Of a stretch of DNA of 64,000 nucleotides, positions 1-10,987 are shown in pieces; within the stretch, counting starts at the first letter, position 1; each line of letters opens with the position of its first letter. The stretch lies in NCBI GenBank assembly GCA_022606135.1, contig JABYQN010000003.1, positions 3,038,001 through 3,102,000 on the forward strand, in the 5' to 3' direction. The translations under genes were made by a program, and so were the position numbers. The notes beneath the pieces are model-generated. The model did not search any database. It was not told the DNA's origin and saw only the letters and a program-made list of their open reading frames with translations. The DNA comes from Fomes fomentarius. Its lineage: Eukaryota; Basidiomycota; Agaricomycetes; Polyporales; Polyporaceae.

Positions 1-1209
1 TGGAAGAAGAGGTGGCCGATTCACGAGCTGGATCCCACTAAGCTCCAGCAAATGATCCCTGCTGATGAAAGTTGCAAGATCGTCGATGCCAACACAGGCG
101 AGCTGCTCACTGTCGTCTGGCGCGATGTCATCGCTGCTCGGGATGGGGGGATAGGGAGGAAGTAGTGTCTGGAGACGACACTGTAGGCTTCATCGATTGG
201 GCGATCGAGGCTGTTAAGGATGGTCTCAGGGGCCGCCGGTCTGTTAGGGTGTGTGAGCATTGTTTTGGTCTGTTATAACATACCACTCATAAGACTATAT
301 GCAGCTCGAGGATCCAGGAACTCTTGTGCAGACTGGCTACACTGCAGGCTCGCGCTCGAAGCCTTCCTTCGACTGGGTGCGCAATCTGCTTCGGAAGCGA
401 GAACTTACCCCCAAATTCCTCGCCACTGCCGACCACCGCACCAGCTGTCTTTTTGCCATCTTTTGGAACATCTGTCGCAACCATCTGCCAGCCGAGGTAA
501 TCGAACCTTGGGTTGCATACAACGCAGAGCACATGCTTCCCCGAATGGATGGGGGTCTTCGCTCAGACCGCGATACTGGTGATGTGACCATTGAGCTTGG
601 TGACGATTCTGTGACCTTTCGCAACATGGAGCTCGCACCAGCCTGCGGGTTGCTGGGCCAGAACTACTCCAGGTAAGAAGCCTTTCCTCTAGAAAGTTTG
701 TCAGCTAACAGCTCTTAAACAGAGGGGTCCATAGTGAGAAACAACCCCATCCTTTTGCTGTGCAGTGGCTGCTGAGCCGAAATGCCGACGACACAGCTGG
801 CACCCATTTCTATCTTGCTGACTATGGTATCAAGATTGTCCATGCCCCAAACACGATCATAGCCTGGCAGCCGAGTCATTGTCATGGCACCAGCCTTGGT
901 GATTGGCACCCTGATGATGCGGAACCTGATTTCGAGCAGCTCGGCATCGCTTTCGTGACCCCTCCGCACCTTGCCCAGGTTTTCGGACGATACAGCCAGC
1001 ACTTTAAGCGCCTCTGCACCTCTGCGAGGTTTAGCAATGTCTACACTGCCCAAGATGAGGCTGCGCGGCTTGCAGGGGAGGAGTTTATTGCCGATACAAT
1101 TTCTGCACTGCAAGCCACAGGAGGGTTGGAGGACTCTGAAGAAGAATATGACTCGAGCAAGGGGATGGAAGATGAAGAATCCGACAACGAGGAGTCGGAT
1201 GGTGAATAG
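1..1209 (+). CDS. 3' part of a possible TET/JBP-like 2OG-Fe(II) oxygenase, with apparent frameshift
   Basis: The gene enters from the left edge. The reading starts WKKRWPIHELDPTKLQQ and needs one extra base in the G-run at 145-150 to continue into the DREEVVSGDDTVGF segment. Introns fit at 253-293 and 673-722, and the stop is at 1207-1209. The last exon has a YGIKIVHAPNTIIAWQPS segment followed by CHGTSL. This resembles the distal metal-binding His region of the fungal TET/JBP 2OG-oxygenase group, whose genes are often linked to transposons. A tract rich in Glu and Asp ends the protein. The family call is from pattern memory. I could not confirm the HxD motif: an HSE lies just after the last intron. 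It converges with the integrase gene at 1588-3484. The frameshift suggests either a pseudogene or a homopolymer sequence error. Confidence 0.45.
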
Positions 1210-1587
1210 GTGGATTGTAAAGTGATAATTAGGTGGATATTATAGAATGATACAAGCAGGTGCTGCATTGCAGAACCCCCCTTTCCTTCTTCATCCCATG
1301 TTCAAACTCTGTATGATACTTTCTCACAATTATTTATATGGGAGTGCATCGGTGAAGGCCTTAGGTAGGGTGTGTGCGCATGAGTTAGACAGATTGGCAC
1401 TTCCTGCAGTTCTCTTTCATAGCGCTGCAATCTCCCTTTCTCTCTTATTCCTGGTGCGAAGTGTTGCGACTCCCAAATCTCACCCTGTTGCTTGGCCAGT
1501 GTTCTTCCACACTGCCCACACAAGTTCTCTTCGACTCGTCGCCGACTCGCAGATCTGATTTCTGCCCATGCTTTGCCTTACAATATA
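1210..1587. other. Intergenic tract between convergent genes
   Basis: About 380 bases separate the stop codons of two convergent genes. It presumably holds both 3' untranslated regions. I see no convincing coding segment or terminal inverted repeat here. Confidence 0.5.
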
Positions 1588-3484
1588 TTACATATAACCA
1601 TTCCGCTGCATAATATCACCACAAAACCGGAATGCTGTAATCCAGATCAGGCGACGAACCTCCATATTTCGCGACGCCATTCTCTCAGCTCCTAGTGTCC
1701 GGTACAACCGCACTGAGAGTTCCTGCACCTCCCATGGCTTCAAAAAATCCTCAGGAGGATCACATGGAACATGAGGTGCTCTTTGTGGGCGGTTAGACAA
1801 AGGAGGAGCAACAAAAGGATTAACCTCGTCCCACTCATTGGGCTCGCGCTCAAGTAAATGGTTCATAATGCGAGGGTCGTCGGCAGCAGCCCAGTCGATG
1901 CCATATTCTGCAATGTCACCAATGTCTGCACCAGTCTCCAGCAGTGCATCAGCACCGCGCGCGCCATCGGTAGCAAGACTGAGCAGATACATATTGTAGG
2001 GACTGCGATTTGGTGCCCCTAATAGTATACCAGAGTTAGTAGTGGACCAGCAGCAACTAGAAAGGCTTACCTTTGATCTGCATGGTATGATGATTCCATG
2101 TCTGGACCCAGTCTGAAGCATCTTGGTTGATTGCACCCTTGAATAGGAAGTGTAGCAGCCAGAGGTGGCACTGATCACTCGCATTGAGGTGGCAATGTGT
2201 TTCGAGTTTGATAAAGAAGTTCTTCCACTTCTGACCAAACCCTGATGTGACATCATACCAGAGTCGCTCGATGCGGGTATTGTGGACACTACTATAAGAA
2301 TGTGAAACTTCTGCAGAAACGGCAGCAGCAGATGTATGGAACATACCGGCCAAAGATATAAGAACCTCGCCCTTGGCCTCGGTACTGTTCCATGAACTCG
2401 GCGATGAGAACATTCTTGCCACCATGATCGCCTCGTACCCGACTGGGTACACCGTTCTTGGCAGTTGCATCTTGGAAGACCTCAAGAACAGTATCTGCTC
2501 GATTGTTGTCGCTGACACGAAAGCCAGTGACGTATCGCAAATGACCGTCGATAAAGGCATGCATGACAAACTTCCACCGAATCAGACCTAGATGTCATAT
2601 ATCTATGAGTTCAAGGTATATCTAGTCATTACAAACTACTAACCATGCTGGCCATCATGGTGCCACAGAGCATTTGCACCTGCGACTCTGTAGACTCGCC
2701 GATGAATGCGGCGGCTGCCGAAAACTCCTGGCACACCATGGACACGAATGAACGACTCGCGAAGCTGTTGTCGAGGAACTCGGTGGCCCATAGCAGTAAG
2801 ATGGCCATGTAGCATTTGTCGCCGATAGTTCGGGAAGCTCTCTAATGTGAGGGCGACAATAGAGTCAAGTTTGGCATCAGTAAGTGTGGAGACAGGGCGC
2901 GTGGACGACTGCTGGATAGTGGTGGTGCTCCCATCAGGATGCTCAACTGTCTGGAAGACAGGTGCACCAGGTGGTTGAATGCCGTACTCAACTGCGCGCC
3001 GAGAGACTGTGCGCGAAGACCAACCAAGAACAGGTGCGAGGCCTGTCGGACCACGAAGGTCAACTGCCATGGCCAAGAATGTAGGATCACATTCCTTTCG
3101 GGGTCGACCACGACGACCTGTTTGGGCCTCCCATGTGACAATGACAGGAGGAGTCTCAATAGCATCAGCCGAAGCATGGCAAGCATCGTCAAGAGCTTCG
3201 ACAATACTGCTGATCACTACATTGAGAGCAGCGAACTCCTCAGGAGGAATGAGGGTTCTGTTCTACACGAGCCATTGAGACTCACTTGCTAGACATCGCA
3301 ATAGTCGAGTACTCACTTGTTCAGCATGGCCCATAAGCTCCAAAGCTTCTCGCCGAACCTCGTCTAGGTGAGCAGCATCCCCGATTTGGGTGTGTATTGC
3401 CTGCGAGAATCGCTCATGAAGTATAGCATAGGCAGATCGAATGTTTGCGAGTATCAGAGATTCAGAAGATGAAGCCTGAGCCAT
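1588..3484 (-). CDS. DDE integrase-core transposase-like protein
   Basis: Five exons join in frame: 3484-3317, 3238-2644, 2587-2347, 2291-2071 and 2018-1588. The first two junctions used are GTGAGT..GAG and GTTAGT..TAG. A candidate DDE triad is visible: Asp in LWHHDGQHG, Asp in RVRGDHGGKN and Glu in HNTRIERLWYDV. These fall in the order of an rve-type integrase fold. The N-terminal exon is helical, and exon 2 has a basic GRRGRPRK patch and a probable helix-turn-helix (LGWSSRTVSRRAVEYGI). The C-terminal domain ends FRFCGDIMQRNGYM. The family is widespread in basidiomycetes, usually annotated as integrase core domain protein. No frame break was found, so the gene may be active or domesticated. 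The start at 3484 (CAACATGG context) is preferred; the frame is open to an upstream ATG at 3598. A motif array lies immediately upstream. Confidence 0.8.
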
Positions 3485-3594
3485 GTTGACAGCTAAAACA
3501 GTATAGCAGATATATTTGGAGGGTACACTGTGCAGGACGAGTGCATAAGAGGATGGCTGGTGTTCGTCATCGTAAAGGGAGCTGCTTGCTGATG

Positions 3595-3925
3595 TCATTC
3601 ACGATGATTCACAATGATTCACGAAGAGTCACGATGACTACCTAAACAGCAATTCTTGACAATGAATCATCGTGAATCATCGTGATTCACTGTGAATCAT
3701 TATGAATGCCTTGACAACCAGCCTCAGCGAGAGGTTCTCTGCATCTGTTCCCAAATTTCCCTTCAGACTGATTCAGACTGATTCATGATGAATCGGTTAA
3801 GCACCTGCAGAAATGGATGTTTAGTAATCATTATGAATCATCGTGAATCATAATGATTGCAATGATGTCAAAGACTGCATACAACAAAAATTCACAATGA
3901 TCATGCATGATCAGGCATGAACACG
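3595..3925. repeat. Array of TGAATCAT / ATGATTCA motifs in both orientations
   Basis: Roughly a dozen copies of an 8-9 bp motif, read as ATGATTCAC or GTGAATCAT, are packed into about 330 bp, with examples near 3604, 3613, 3663, 3672, 3681, 3692, 3790, 3834 and 3843. Copies point both ways and several are spaced 9 bp apart. Related TGATCATG sites follow up to 3935. The array begins within about 115 bp upstream of the preferred integrase start. It could be subterminal transposase-binding repeats or an AP-1/Gcn4-like regulatory cluster. Confidence 0.75.
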
Positions 3926-3978
3926 AGTGATCATGACGAATTAAGCAATCAAATGGTATTTTTGGCCTATGGGGTCAC

Positions 3979-4420
3979 TCATACGTCCTCGACAACAGGC
4001 AGGTTTCTGTACCCTTTCCGCCCCTGGAAGCTGACAACTTTACCCGAGCCGACCTTTTCCGCCACCCACTCGTACGCGATGCCCCCCAGTCCGACAAGGA
4101 ACCACGGGACGCTCGCCAGCGTTGCGAGCACACCCGAGTCAGACGAATACGAAGAATATCCTCGCAGACCCGGGGGCACCCTGATTGCGCTGGTGAGAGA
4201 GAAGAAGAGACGGTGCATGTCAGTACATGCTCCGGATGGTGATGTTTCTCGGTGCACTCACCCTCTCCGGTACCCGCCGCGACGTTGGTACCATTAACCT
4301 ACCAGAGCGGTTAACGATGCTAGGATGAAGAGTATCATGAGCCAGAAGAAGCCGTGTCGGGGTAGTACATACTATATACAGCTGTTTGCGTTTTTGGTGG
4401 CCGAGCGCCCAACTGCACAG
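3979..4420 (-). pseudogene. C-terminal fragment of a membrane protein
   Basis: On the minus strand a hydrophobic stretch (GFFWLMILFILASLTALV, about 4345-4293) is followed, after a probable intron ending CTCACCAG near 4191, by an exon reading AIRVPPGLRGYSSYSS. It continues through a second hydrophobic segment (LASVPWFLVGLGGIAYEW) to the end NLPVVEDV. The exon looks like a real protein terminus, but I cannot place its family or find the 5' exons. The splice phase between the two parts was not resolved. It may be a relic or the end of a gene I could not assemble. Confidence 0.3.
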
Positions 4421-4890
4421 CACACGAAATTTTCGAAAAGCATATGGGAGGTCACTTCATGTTATCACCTCTATTGGCCGACAAAACTCATTGGGAGGTA
4501 TAGGTGAGCACGTCGAGCATTCTTCAAGCCTCATGAGGTACAGAACTTGACTCTTGGGCCTACCTTGGTAACCACGGAATTGGAGGCTCTTCAACGTCAG
4601 ACTCACACAGGACTCACAACTCTAGATTTTGTACTCATACTGGGCCTGTAACTCGTTCCTCCATGCGTGAAGCGCTACCACGCCCTCGTGGTATCACAAC
4701 CATAAACATGCCAGAAACACACACTCTACTATGACACGCTCACGGTTCAACGTTCAATGTTCAGCGGGTACCGGTCACGATGGAACATTACAACTGGCAG
4801 GTCATGGTTCTGCCAAGATGGCGATTCTGTTCCTACCTGAGGATCGACACGTAATGGATCACATCAAAGCTTTGAGCTTGCAGAGAATCA
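4421..4890. other. Intergenic, nothing recognised
   Basis: About 470 bases between the membrane-protein fragment and the hydrophobin relic. I see no coding or structural signal. Confidence 0.4.
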
Positions 4891-5296
4891 GTGGCGCGCT
4901 CCAGACCACTAGTTGCCTCCTTGCTCTCTCACAGACATGTTTGTCACGTTCTTGCCGTCATCTCCACCCTCGCCTTCGCTGTCTTCGCCATCGCGCAAGA
5001 CTGCTCAACCGACCCTGTTCAGTTCCGCGAGTGTGCGATCTGTTTCCTTGCACTCCCTACATTACTGGCTGACTCGTTACGGCTTTACATATAGGTGGAC
5101 TCTGCTGCAGGCTCTGTGGTAATCCTCTCCATCCTCAGACTCGACCTCCAGGACACGACGGCGGGCTGAAGTGCTCCCCATTGTCGGTGTCAGAATTTCT
5201 GGCAACGCGTGCAAGGCTGAGCCTATCTGCTGCCAGAACATCAATGTCATGAGTGTCATCCCCCCTATTCTCACGGAATCTGGGACTCACATGTAG
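4891..5296 (+). pseudogene. Class I hydrophobin pseudogene
   Basis: A hydrophobic leader (VLAVISTLAFAVFAIA) runs into QDCSTDPVQFREC. This matches the hydrophobin start C-S-x-x-P-V-Q-C-C, with the CC pair changed to FR. A typical intron follows (about 5031-5094, ending TTACATATAG). The next exon reads SVVILSILRLDLQDTTAG and then needs two small frame changes (near 5167 and 5178). After them come IVGVRISGNACKAEP and PICCQNIN, the classic late CC pair and Asn. The leader has no good in-frame start next to it; the nearest ATG in that frame is at 4891, and the ATG at 4938 is out of frame. Hydrophobins are small secreted surface-active proteins of fungal walls. The lost CC pair and several frame breaks show this copy is dead. 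The family call rests on cysteine spacing and the conserved core. Confidence 0.7.
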
Positions 5297-5755
5297 TGTC
5301 TGCCAATAGGGTGCTCTGATCTCAGTTGGCTGTGCTCCTATCTCCATCTGATCTCTATGCTTTCCTTTAGTTGTCCGTTATGCTCGTCTATTGTGATGTT
5401 TCTCGCACACGTTGTGCAATTCGAATCACACTCGCCGAATAGCACTCATGGACCGAGAAGACTCGACAGAGCAATATTCATACCATGTCACTTAGATACT
5501 GTAAGCCATCTATATCGTTACATACATACACAAGCAGGAGTCCGAAGCTGCACTTGGTGGGCAAAGGAAAGCGGAGCACGATGAAGAGAAGAGAGCCGGG
5601 GAGCATATGCGAGAGCAACATGAATGACTAGATACAAGACTCGCAAATACAATGCAGTACAGTCGCACAGGAACGCAACAGCGGTAGTCCACAGAAGGAG
5701 GGGTTCGGCGAGAATAGTACCAGACTGACCTCACCTCAGGGAAGGGACGACTCAC
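5297..5755. other. Intergenic, nothing recognised
   Basis: About 460 bases between the hydrophobin relic and the 3' end of the TM/coiled-coil pseudogene. I recognise no feature. Confidence 0.4.
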
Positions 5756-6949
5756 TCAATCAATGGTCCAAGCAGTAGGCACCAGCACGCTAATCCAACG
5801 AGCCACCCGGTACGACGAATGCGTATCACTGGCCTCATCCTTTGAGCGGTGTCGGAGAAAACCCAACACACGACGAAGGCCAGAATGGCGAGGATCTCCA
5901 GTGGGTTTCACGTGCACAGGCAGTGAATCCGACTCGGACACGCATGTCGAACCCGACAACACGCTGTCATATGTGCGAGTGCGGAGAGTGTGTTTGAAGT
6001 CATCGCTGTGCATGACACCGCTCTTCCTGTACTCCATCTGCACGACAGAGGTCATGGAGAGGCAGCGTGCTGCGAGGCGGCGTTTGTTGCGACGGACATA
6101 TTGTTCGGACCGTTGTCGTTTCCTGGTGTTGTGATGGACGGCAGGGGTATCATCGAGATGCGGTACATGGCATCTCGGAGAAGGACGAGACATTGAATGT
6201 TTGTTGAGTTCGTAAGATGTGCTGATTTGGAAGGACATTGAGGTGGATAGAGAAGAAGAAAATTGGGTGACAAATTCATTTTCAGAGTCGGGGTTGGGTA
6301 CAGGTGAACTGCTTCGGTCATCTGATGTACTGGTAAATTGTGCTGTTGATGTATGGCAGACATCCCTGCACAGCTCACCGGCTCATCCCTCGTGTGCCTC
6401 AAGATGCAAAGACGACGCATTTGGATCATCAGCAACAGCCCGGGCAAGGTCTTCTGAAGTAGTGGTCTATACCAAACATGAGAATGTTCGAAAGCACTAT
6501 AACGACATGAAAACGCACCGAGATCTCAGCTCTCAACCTCAGCGCCACAGAGCTTAAACCCGACAACTTCTTAGACAGCCCGTTGAAGAGACCCTTGAAC
6601 TGCTGCCAAATCGATGTCGCAGAATATGTTTCCATCCGTGGTCGCTCTGCTTGCTTGCAGACCCTGACCATCCAGAAAAAATGTCATCAGTCACAGATGT
6701 TTTCGCGATAGCATGGGGGATCGATGCACTTAGATAAGCGAACTCGATATGGCTCGCAGTCGTGGGATCCCGGAAGATGCCCTGCTCCTCCAGAGACAGA
6801 AGGAAACCATCAGTCTCGGCGACAATCTCGTCAAAGTAGCGCAATCGGGCACTAGGGAGCCTGTTTATAGTGAAGCCCAAGATCACCGGAATTATGGTTA
6901 GGACACCAAGAATGCCCAGAGCAAGGTTAGTTGAGTCTGAGGAAGACAT
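5756..6949 (-). pseudogene. TM/coiled-coil family member, copy 1 (decayed)
   Basis: The start is chosen by homology with the copies at 43809 and 59417: MSSSDSTNLALGILGVLT. Exon 1 holds one N-terminal transmembrane helix (LGILGVLTIIPVILGF) and the conserved YFDEIVAET and LLSLEEQGIFRDP. Exon 2 has WQQFKGLFNGLSKKL; exon 3 has YDSVLSGSTCVSE. Two lesions separate it from the intact copies. The donor after exon 1 reads AAGTGCAT instead of AGGTAAGT, and an in-frame TGA lies at 6385-6383 where the 59-kb copy has GAT. It is divergent to a truncated kinase at 7438. Function is unknown. Confidence 0.65.
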
Positions 6950-7437
6950 CAGTGGAACACTGAAGGGAGCCACTCGAACTGCGGGGGCCAAGAGTGACAG
7001 GGAAAATACGAGGAAAGCCTCGTTGAGGTAGGCCAGATCCTACCTCTTATGTGCAAGAGACAGACCATTTACACGCGTCCTGGAAACTTGCAAGAAGTCT
7101 GATCCACGAGGTGACGAGGCATGAGTGCGCATGCATGGTGAGACTCTAGAGGGCGTCGAACATGAGCGCTCCTTCGGAGCCTTGGGCGGTGTACCCAAGT
7201 CCAGCTCGATCTTTCCCGATATGGTTTCCGCACGTGGCAAGGAAACTTGCCACTTCTCTCCAGCTTCTCTCGGTCACTGAAGCTTGTCTCGCAACTCTTA
7301 CTTTGAACAAGGTTCGTGCATGTCCATGCTTAATGCTCACAGTATCTCTGGCCTCAATATTCCCTTTGCATCGTCCTCACGGTCTCTCAACACCAGTTTC
7401 GTTTGCAGTTTGTCGACAGTTCAACAAGCCGTGGGTT
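6950..7437. promoter_or_regulatory. Shared intergenic region of a divergent gene pair, copy 1
   Basis: About 490 bp separates the TM/coiled-coil gene (-) from the kinase (+). The same head-to-head arrangement occurs at 43376-43808 and 58890-59416, so this is probably a bidirectional promoter. No TATA box is obvious. The function is inferred from layout alone. Confidence 0.4.
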
Positions 7438-8165
7438 ATGAGGGAGACTAACCGCCTACCATCCTATGCATATCTTTCACCAGAGGGTGTCCAGGCATAT
7501 GTGAAACTTACTGAGGAAGGAGCCTATAGTCTTCTACCTGCTGAGATCGAATGGGCAGACCGACATGCATCTCTCGAATCCCAGGGTTACCTCTTGCGCC
7601 CACGTTATCAACCTGGCTGGTCACCTTCATGGACCGGGACAAATTTGGATCCTACCTACTGTGAAGACTCTGTCATTCTAGAAGTTTGTCATCGTATAGG
7701 TTCCCCCGCGTCGTGCTGATCACGCCTTTCTCAGAGACTGCACGTCATTGATGCGACTCGTGTCAGGGATAATTATCGTGTCTCCCTCAAAGTCACCAAA
7801 AAGGACAACGTCGAGATCACCTTATCTCGCTTCCTGTCCTCCATTGACCTCCCTGATAATCATTGTGTATCCCTGCTGGATGTGTTCTCGGATCCCCTCG
7901 ATCCAGAATCGGTCATTCTGGTTACGCCCTATCTCCGCCCCATGAACGACCCGCCCTTCGGCGCATTGGGAGAGGTGCTCGACTTCATAGACCAGACACT
8001 CACGGTAAGTCTCTTGCGTAGTGCTTGATATTTGCTGGTGTCTCAGTTGGCGTCGTAGGATATATGTAGTCGTTGTGTTGTGCTCGTTTGCTATCATTTG
8101 TCGTTTGGAAGTTGTGTTACCGCTCGTATAGGTATCGTGCTACATGTAGTCCTGCTATCACAATA
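7438..8165 (+). pseudogene. Kinase-like gene with C-terminal TM tail, copy 1: catalytic core deleted
   Basis: The N-terminal exon reads LPSYAYLSPEGVQAYVKLTE and ends near DPTYCEDSVIL. The next exon (about 7738-8006) reads VIDATRVRDNYRVSLKV, with the likely ATP-binding Lys in SLKV, and ends LDFIDQTLT at a GTAAGT donor. In the intact copy (57379-58889) the HRD and DFG exons follow. Here the intron runs straight into sequence homologous to the last intron and the C-terminal membrane-tail exon (about 8030-8165, YRATCSPAI). The whole kinase C-lobe is therefore missing. The first intron (GTTTGT..TCTCAG) seems usable. It is divergent to the TM/coiled-coil copy at 5756-6949. Confidence 0.7.
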
Positions 8166-8771
8166 TTTCTACTGGTAGGCAGCGCACATAACATTGAGAG
8201 ATGTATAATTGAGATCCCATTGATGAGGATGCAATGAGGGTCATCATGGGAGATCAGTACATATGTTAACAAGTCCGGAAGACGATGACGGCGCCAAATG
8301 GTCAGCGTCACAGGAGCAGGTTGTGTTTCCTCCCGCGCACGGTGTGCATTGCGCGTTAGTGCCGCATTTTCTCCATTGGAGGTGTTGATCTGGATGTACC
8401 AAGGCAGTACTTAGACTTAAGAGGGGGTTGAAAGGAAGGTAGCTGGAGGCGCCGCAAGCAGTTCCGGACCGAGCCACCGGCGAGGCAAGTACACTGGTTC
8501 GGCTTCCTAAGCTTGCGCGACCGATGACAAAGTCAAAACGAGACTGCCATCAATGCAGAGAGATTCCGGCTTTCATCCGCAGCGCGAACTGCCAACGAAA
8601 CACACCAGGACAAAACGGGTTTCTTGAACACTTCCCTGGTGACGATGTGAACAAGACCCACTTGCACTTGAACACCACCGAGGAATATCCCAAACATATG
8701 AATACATTAATAAGAGGCTCGGACTCATCGTACATCATATTTCCTAACAGTACAGCTATCAGTCAGATACA
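8166..8771. other. Intergenic, nothing recognised
   Basis: About 600 bases between the truncated kinase and the 3' end of the gene at 8772-10652. I see no coding segment that I trust. Confidence 0.4.
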
Positions 8772-10652
8772 TCACTTTCTGGATCGCTTCTTTAACGACG
8801 GAGGGATAGGGATCATCGTGGTTGCGTAATTGTGGTGGTTCTCGATGAGCGGGATCAACGCATCATCTCGCAGTCTGGTGAGTTCGCGGTCGGAATCTTC
8901 TTCGCCCAGGCACCAGATGGCAGCTTTCTTGAACTTCTTGCGGTAGGCCCTGTTTTTCTTGACGACCCATTGACGCTCTTCGCCGAAACTTGCAATCTCC
9001 TCGCGCCCTACCTCTATCCATCGCCAGTAGGGACCGGCAGCGGCGATGAGGATGATGGACACCGCGCACATATCGCGTTCAAGGGCAGCTTGCGCGTAGT
9101 TGTACAAGTCTTTCTCGGCCTCATCCAGACGTTCCAACCTGATCTTATCCAGAGCCTCACCTCGAAGGCGATGTGAGGGGCAGGGCTTGATCTCCTCGAT
9201 GATCGGAAAGCAGTGATGCCGAACCTTGCGTCCTTGTCGACGCCGCCAGCCATGAACGGCTTCTGCGTCTTGCGGCTCCTCTGTCTCGACGGCGTGAATG
9301 TGACTGACTAGCATATCCGGGAAGTGGTCTTTGGCCTCTTCATCGTGTGCAGTCATCTCTGTGCCGAAAGACTCGTCGAAAGCCGAAGCATCCTCTACTC
9401 ACATAGAGGAATCAGTGGCAGCGCCACAGGAAACCAGGGCATAAAACACCTTACCTTCCTTGGACTCGATGATCACCTGCCGGTTGACAACGTTGGTTTT
9501 CGCCAACTCCTTATCTTCGGTCGTAAATTCCTTCTGTTTGCTGAGGGCCTTCCGTGTTGCGGGAGTCAGGAGATATCCGGGAGTCCGGTTGTCTGGTGGC
9601 AATATGCTCACGATACGCCCCCGTGAGGATGTCCGTTCTAGATCAAAATGACAGGATTCGGTCAAATTGCAAAATATGCCAGACAATGTATGCTGCAGGG
9701 GGACACTGTCTTACTGACCGGTAATATTCTTGTCTATGCGCTCTTCCTTCCTACGTTCTTCTTGTTTCCTGCGGTATTCTTCACTCCCGTCCGAGTCCGC
9801 ACCTCCTTCCTCAGAACTTCCATCATGGCCATCCACCTCCCCGACGTCTGCGTCGCCCGCCTCGGCAACGCCAGCGACCAATTCCATGGGAACTTCGTCG
9901 TCGGTGAAGACCTCGCAGTCTTCCACGGAAGCGTCGTGTTGGTGGCCGGCGGCGTACCCCCGGCCGTCGGGATCGCGGTCACGGTCGTCGGGTACGGCCT
10001 CGTCGTCCACAACGTCGAAGACTGAAACACGACCTTCATCGTAGCCAGCAACCTCTAGGTCTGGGATACGGTCGCTGTTGCCAATGGGACTTGATCCACG
10101 GCTCGAAGCAGTCCCTTCGTCGGGTTGCGGAACGTCGTCTTCGTCCAGATCGGCATCTGTCTCAGAACGACTGGAAGGTGGCTCGTGTGATCCGCCTTCT
10201 TCCTGCATAGTGTGAACAGAGGAAGGGCCGCGTGCAGTGGTGATCCCCGCCGGCAATACGTCCCTCCCTTCCTCCTCGGTCCCCTTCTGAGACCAGTTGT
10301 CGTTGGACTCGACCTCAGCAGCATCATCGGACAGTTTGCCGAGAGCCTCTGCAACTTCTTCAGCGGTCAGGCGACGGATGTCTAGAGACGCCTTTGAGAG
10401 CCAGACGTTGTATTGCTGACGGACAAGGAGACTCGTCCCTGGCTCAAGAGGGAAGTTGACTAGGTCGATGAATGTGTAGTTATGAGCAGTGTACCAATCG
10501 ACTTCAAGGTTGCGTTGATTGAGCCCGGTAGAGTATGCTGCCGAGAGTGCGGCGCAAACAAGTTCAGAGGTGGTGTATGCGTGGTCTGGGCGAACGATGG
10601 GATGGGGAGGACCAGCAGGCCCACTGGCTTCCGACGAGTCCGAGTGTGACAT
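8772..10652 (-). CDS. Hypothetical acidic protein, three exons
   Basis: Exons are 10652-9719, 9637-9455 and 9394-8772. The introns are 9638-9718 (GTCAGT..CTAG, phase 1) and 9395-9454 (GTAAGG..GTAG, phase 1). With them the frame is open throughout. The second intron removes an in-frame stop that would otherwise follow TDSSM. The first 100 residues look globular (HAYTTSELVCAALSAAYSTG, YTFIDLVNFPLEPGTSLLV). A long disordered stretch rich in Asp, Glu, Ser and Gly follows, then a basic coiled-coil patch (EYRRKQEERRKEERIDKN). The C-terminal exon has WRRRQGRK and ends SLKKRSRK, suggesting a nuclear location. I do not recognise the family. It is a single-copy gene here, unlike its neighbours. Confidence 0.75.
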
Positions 10653-10987
10653 TGTGGTTGGGGGCAGTGTACTCGGAGCTGCACATATAACACGCGGCGA
10701 ATAATAGGGACTAGGGACAATCGAATGTTAAAGACAATAGATGTCCTAGGCCTGTGGAAAGTGAACAATGCAAGGTGCATGCGCCGCGGAGTGAACATTG
10801 AACAATAAATGGATCGTCGACAGTGGGCTTGTAAAGGTAGTTTCGGAACAATAGGCGATCGCCGAACCAACAATTATGTAATCACGAGCGCTATAATCGA
10901 TTCCAACCCAACTTAACCTGAAACTGAACCCATGTCCGCCTCTGCCTCTACACACAGTTCACCTCCTCCTACTCATTCATACTCGTC
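10653..10987. promoter_or_regulatory. Divergent intergenic region
   Basis: 335 bp between two divergent genes (8772-10652 on minus and 10988-11464 on plus). It presumably holds both promoters. No specific element stands out. Confidence 0.4.
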
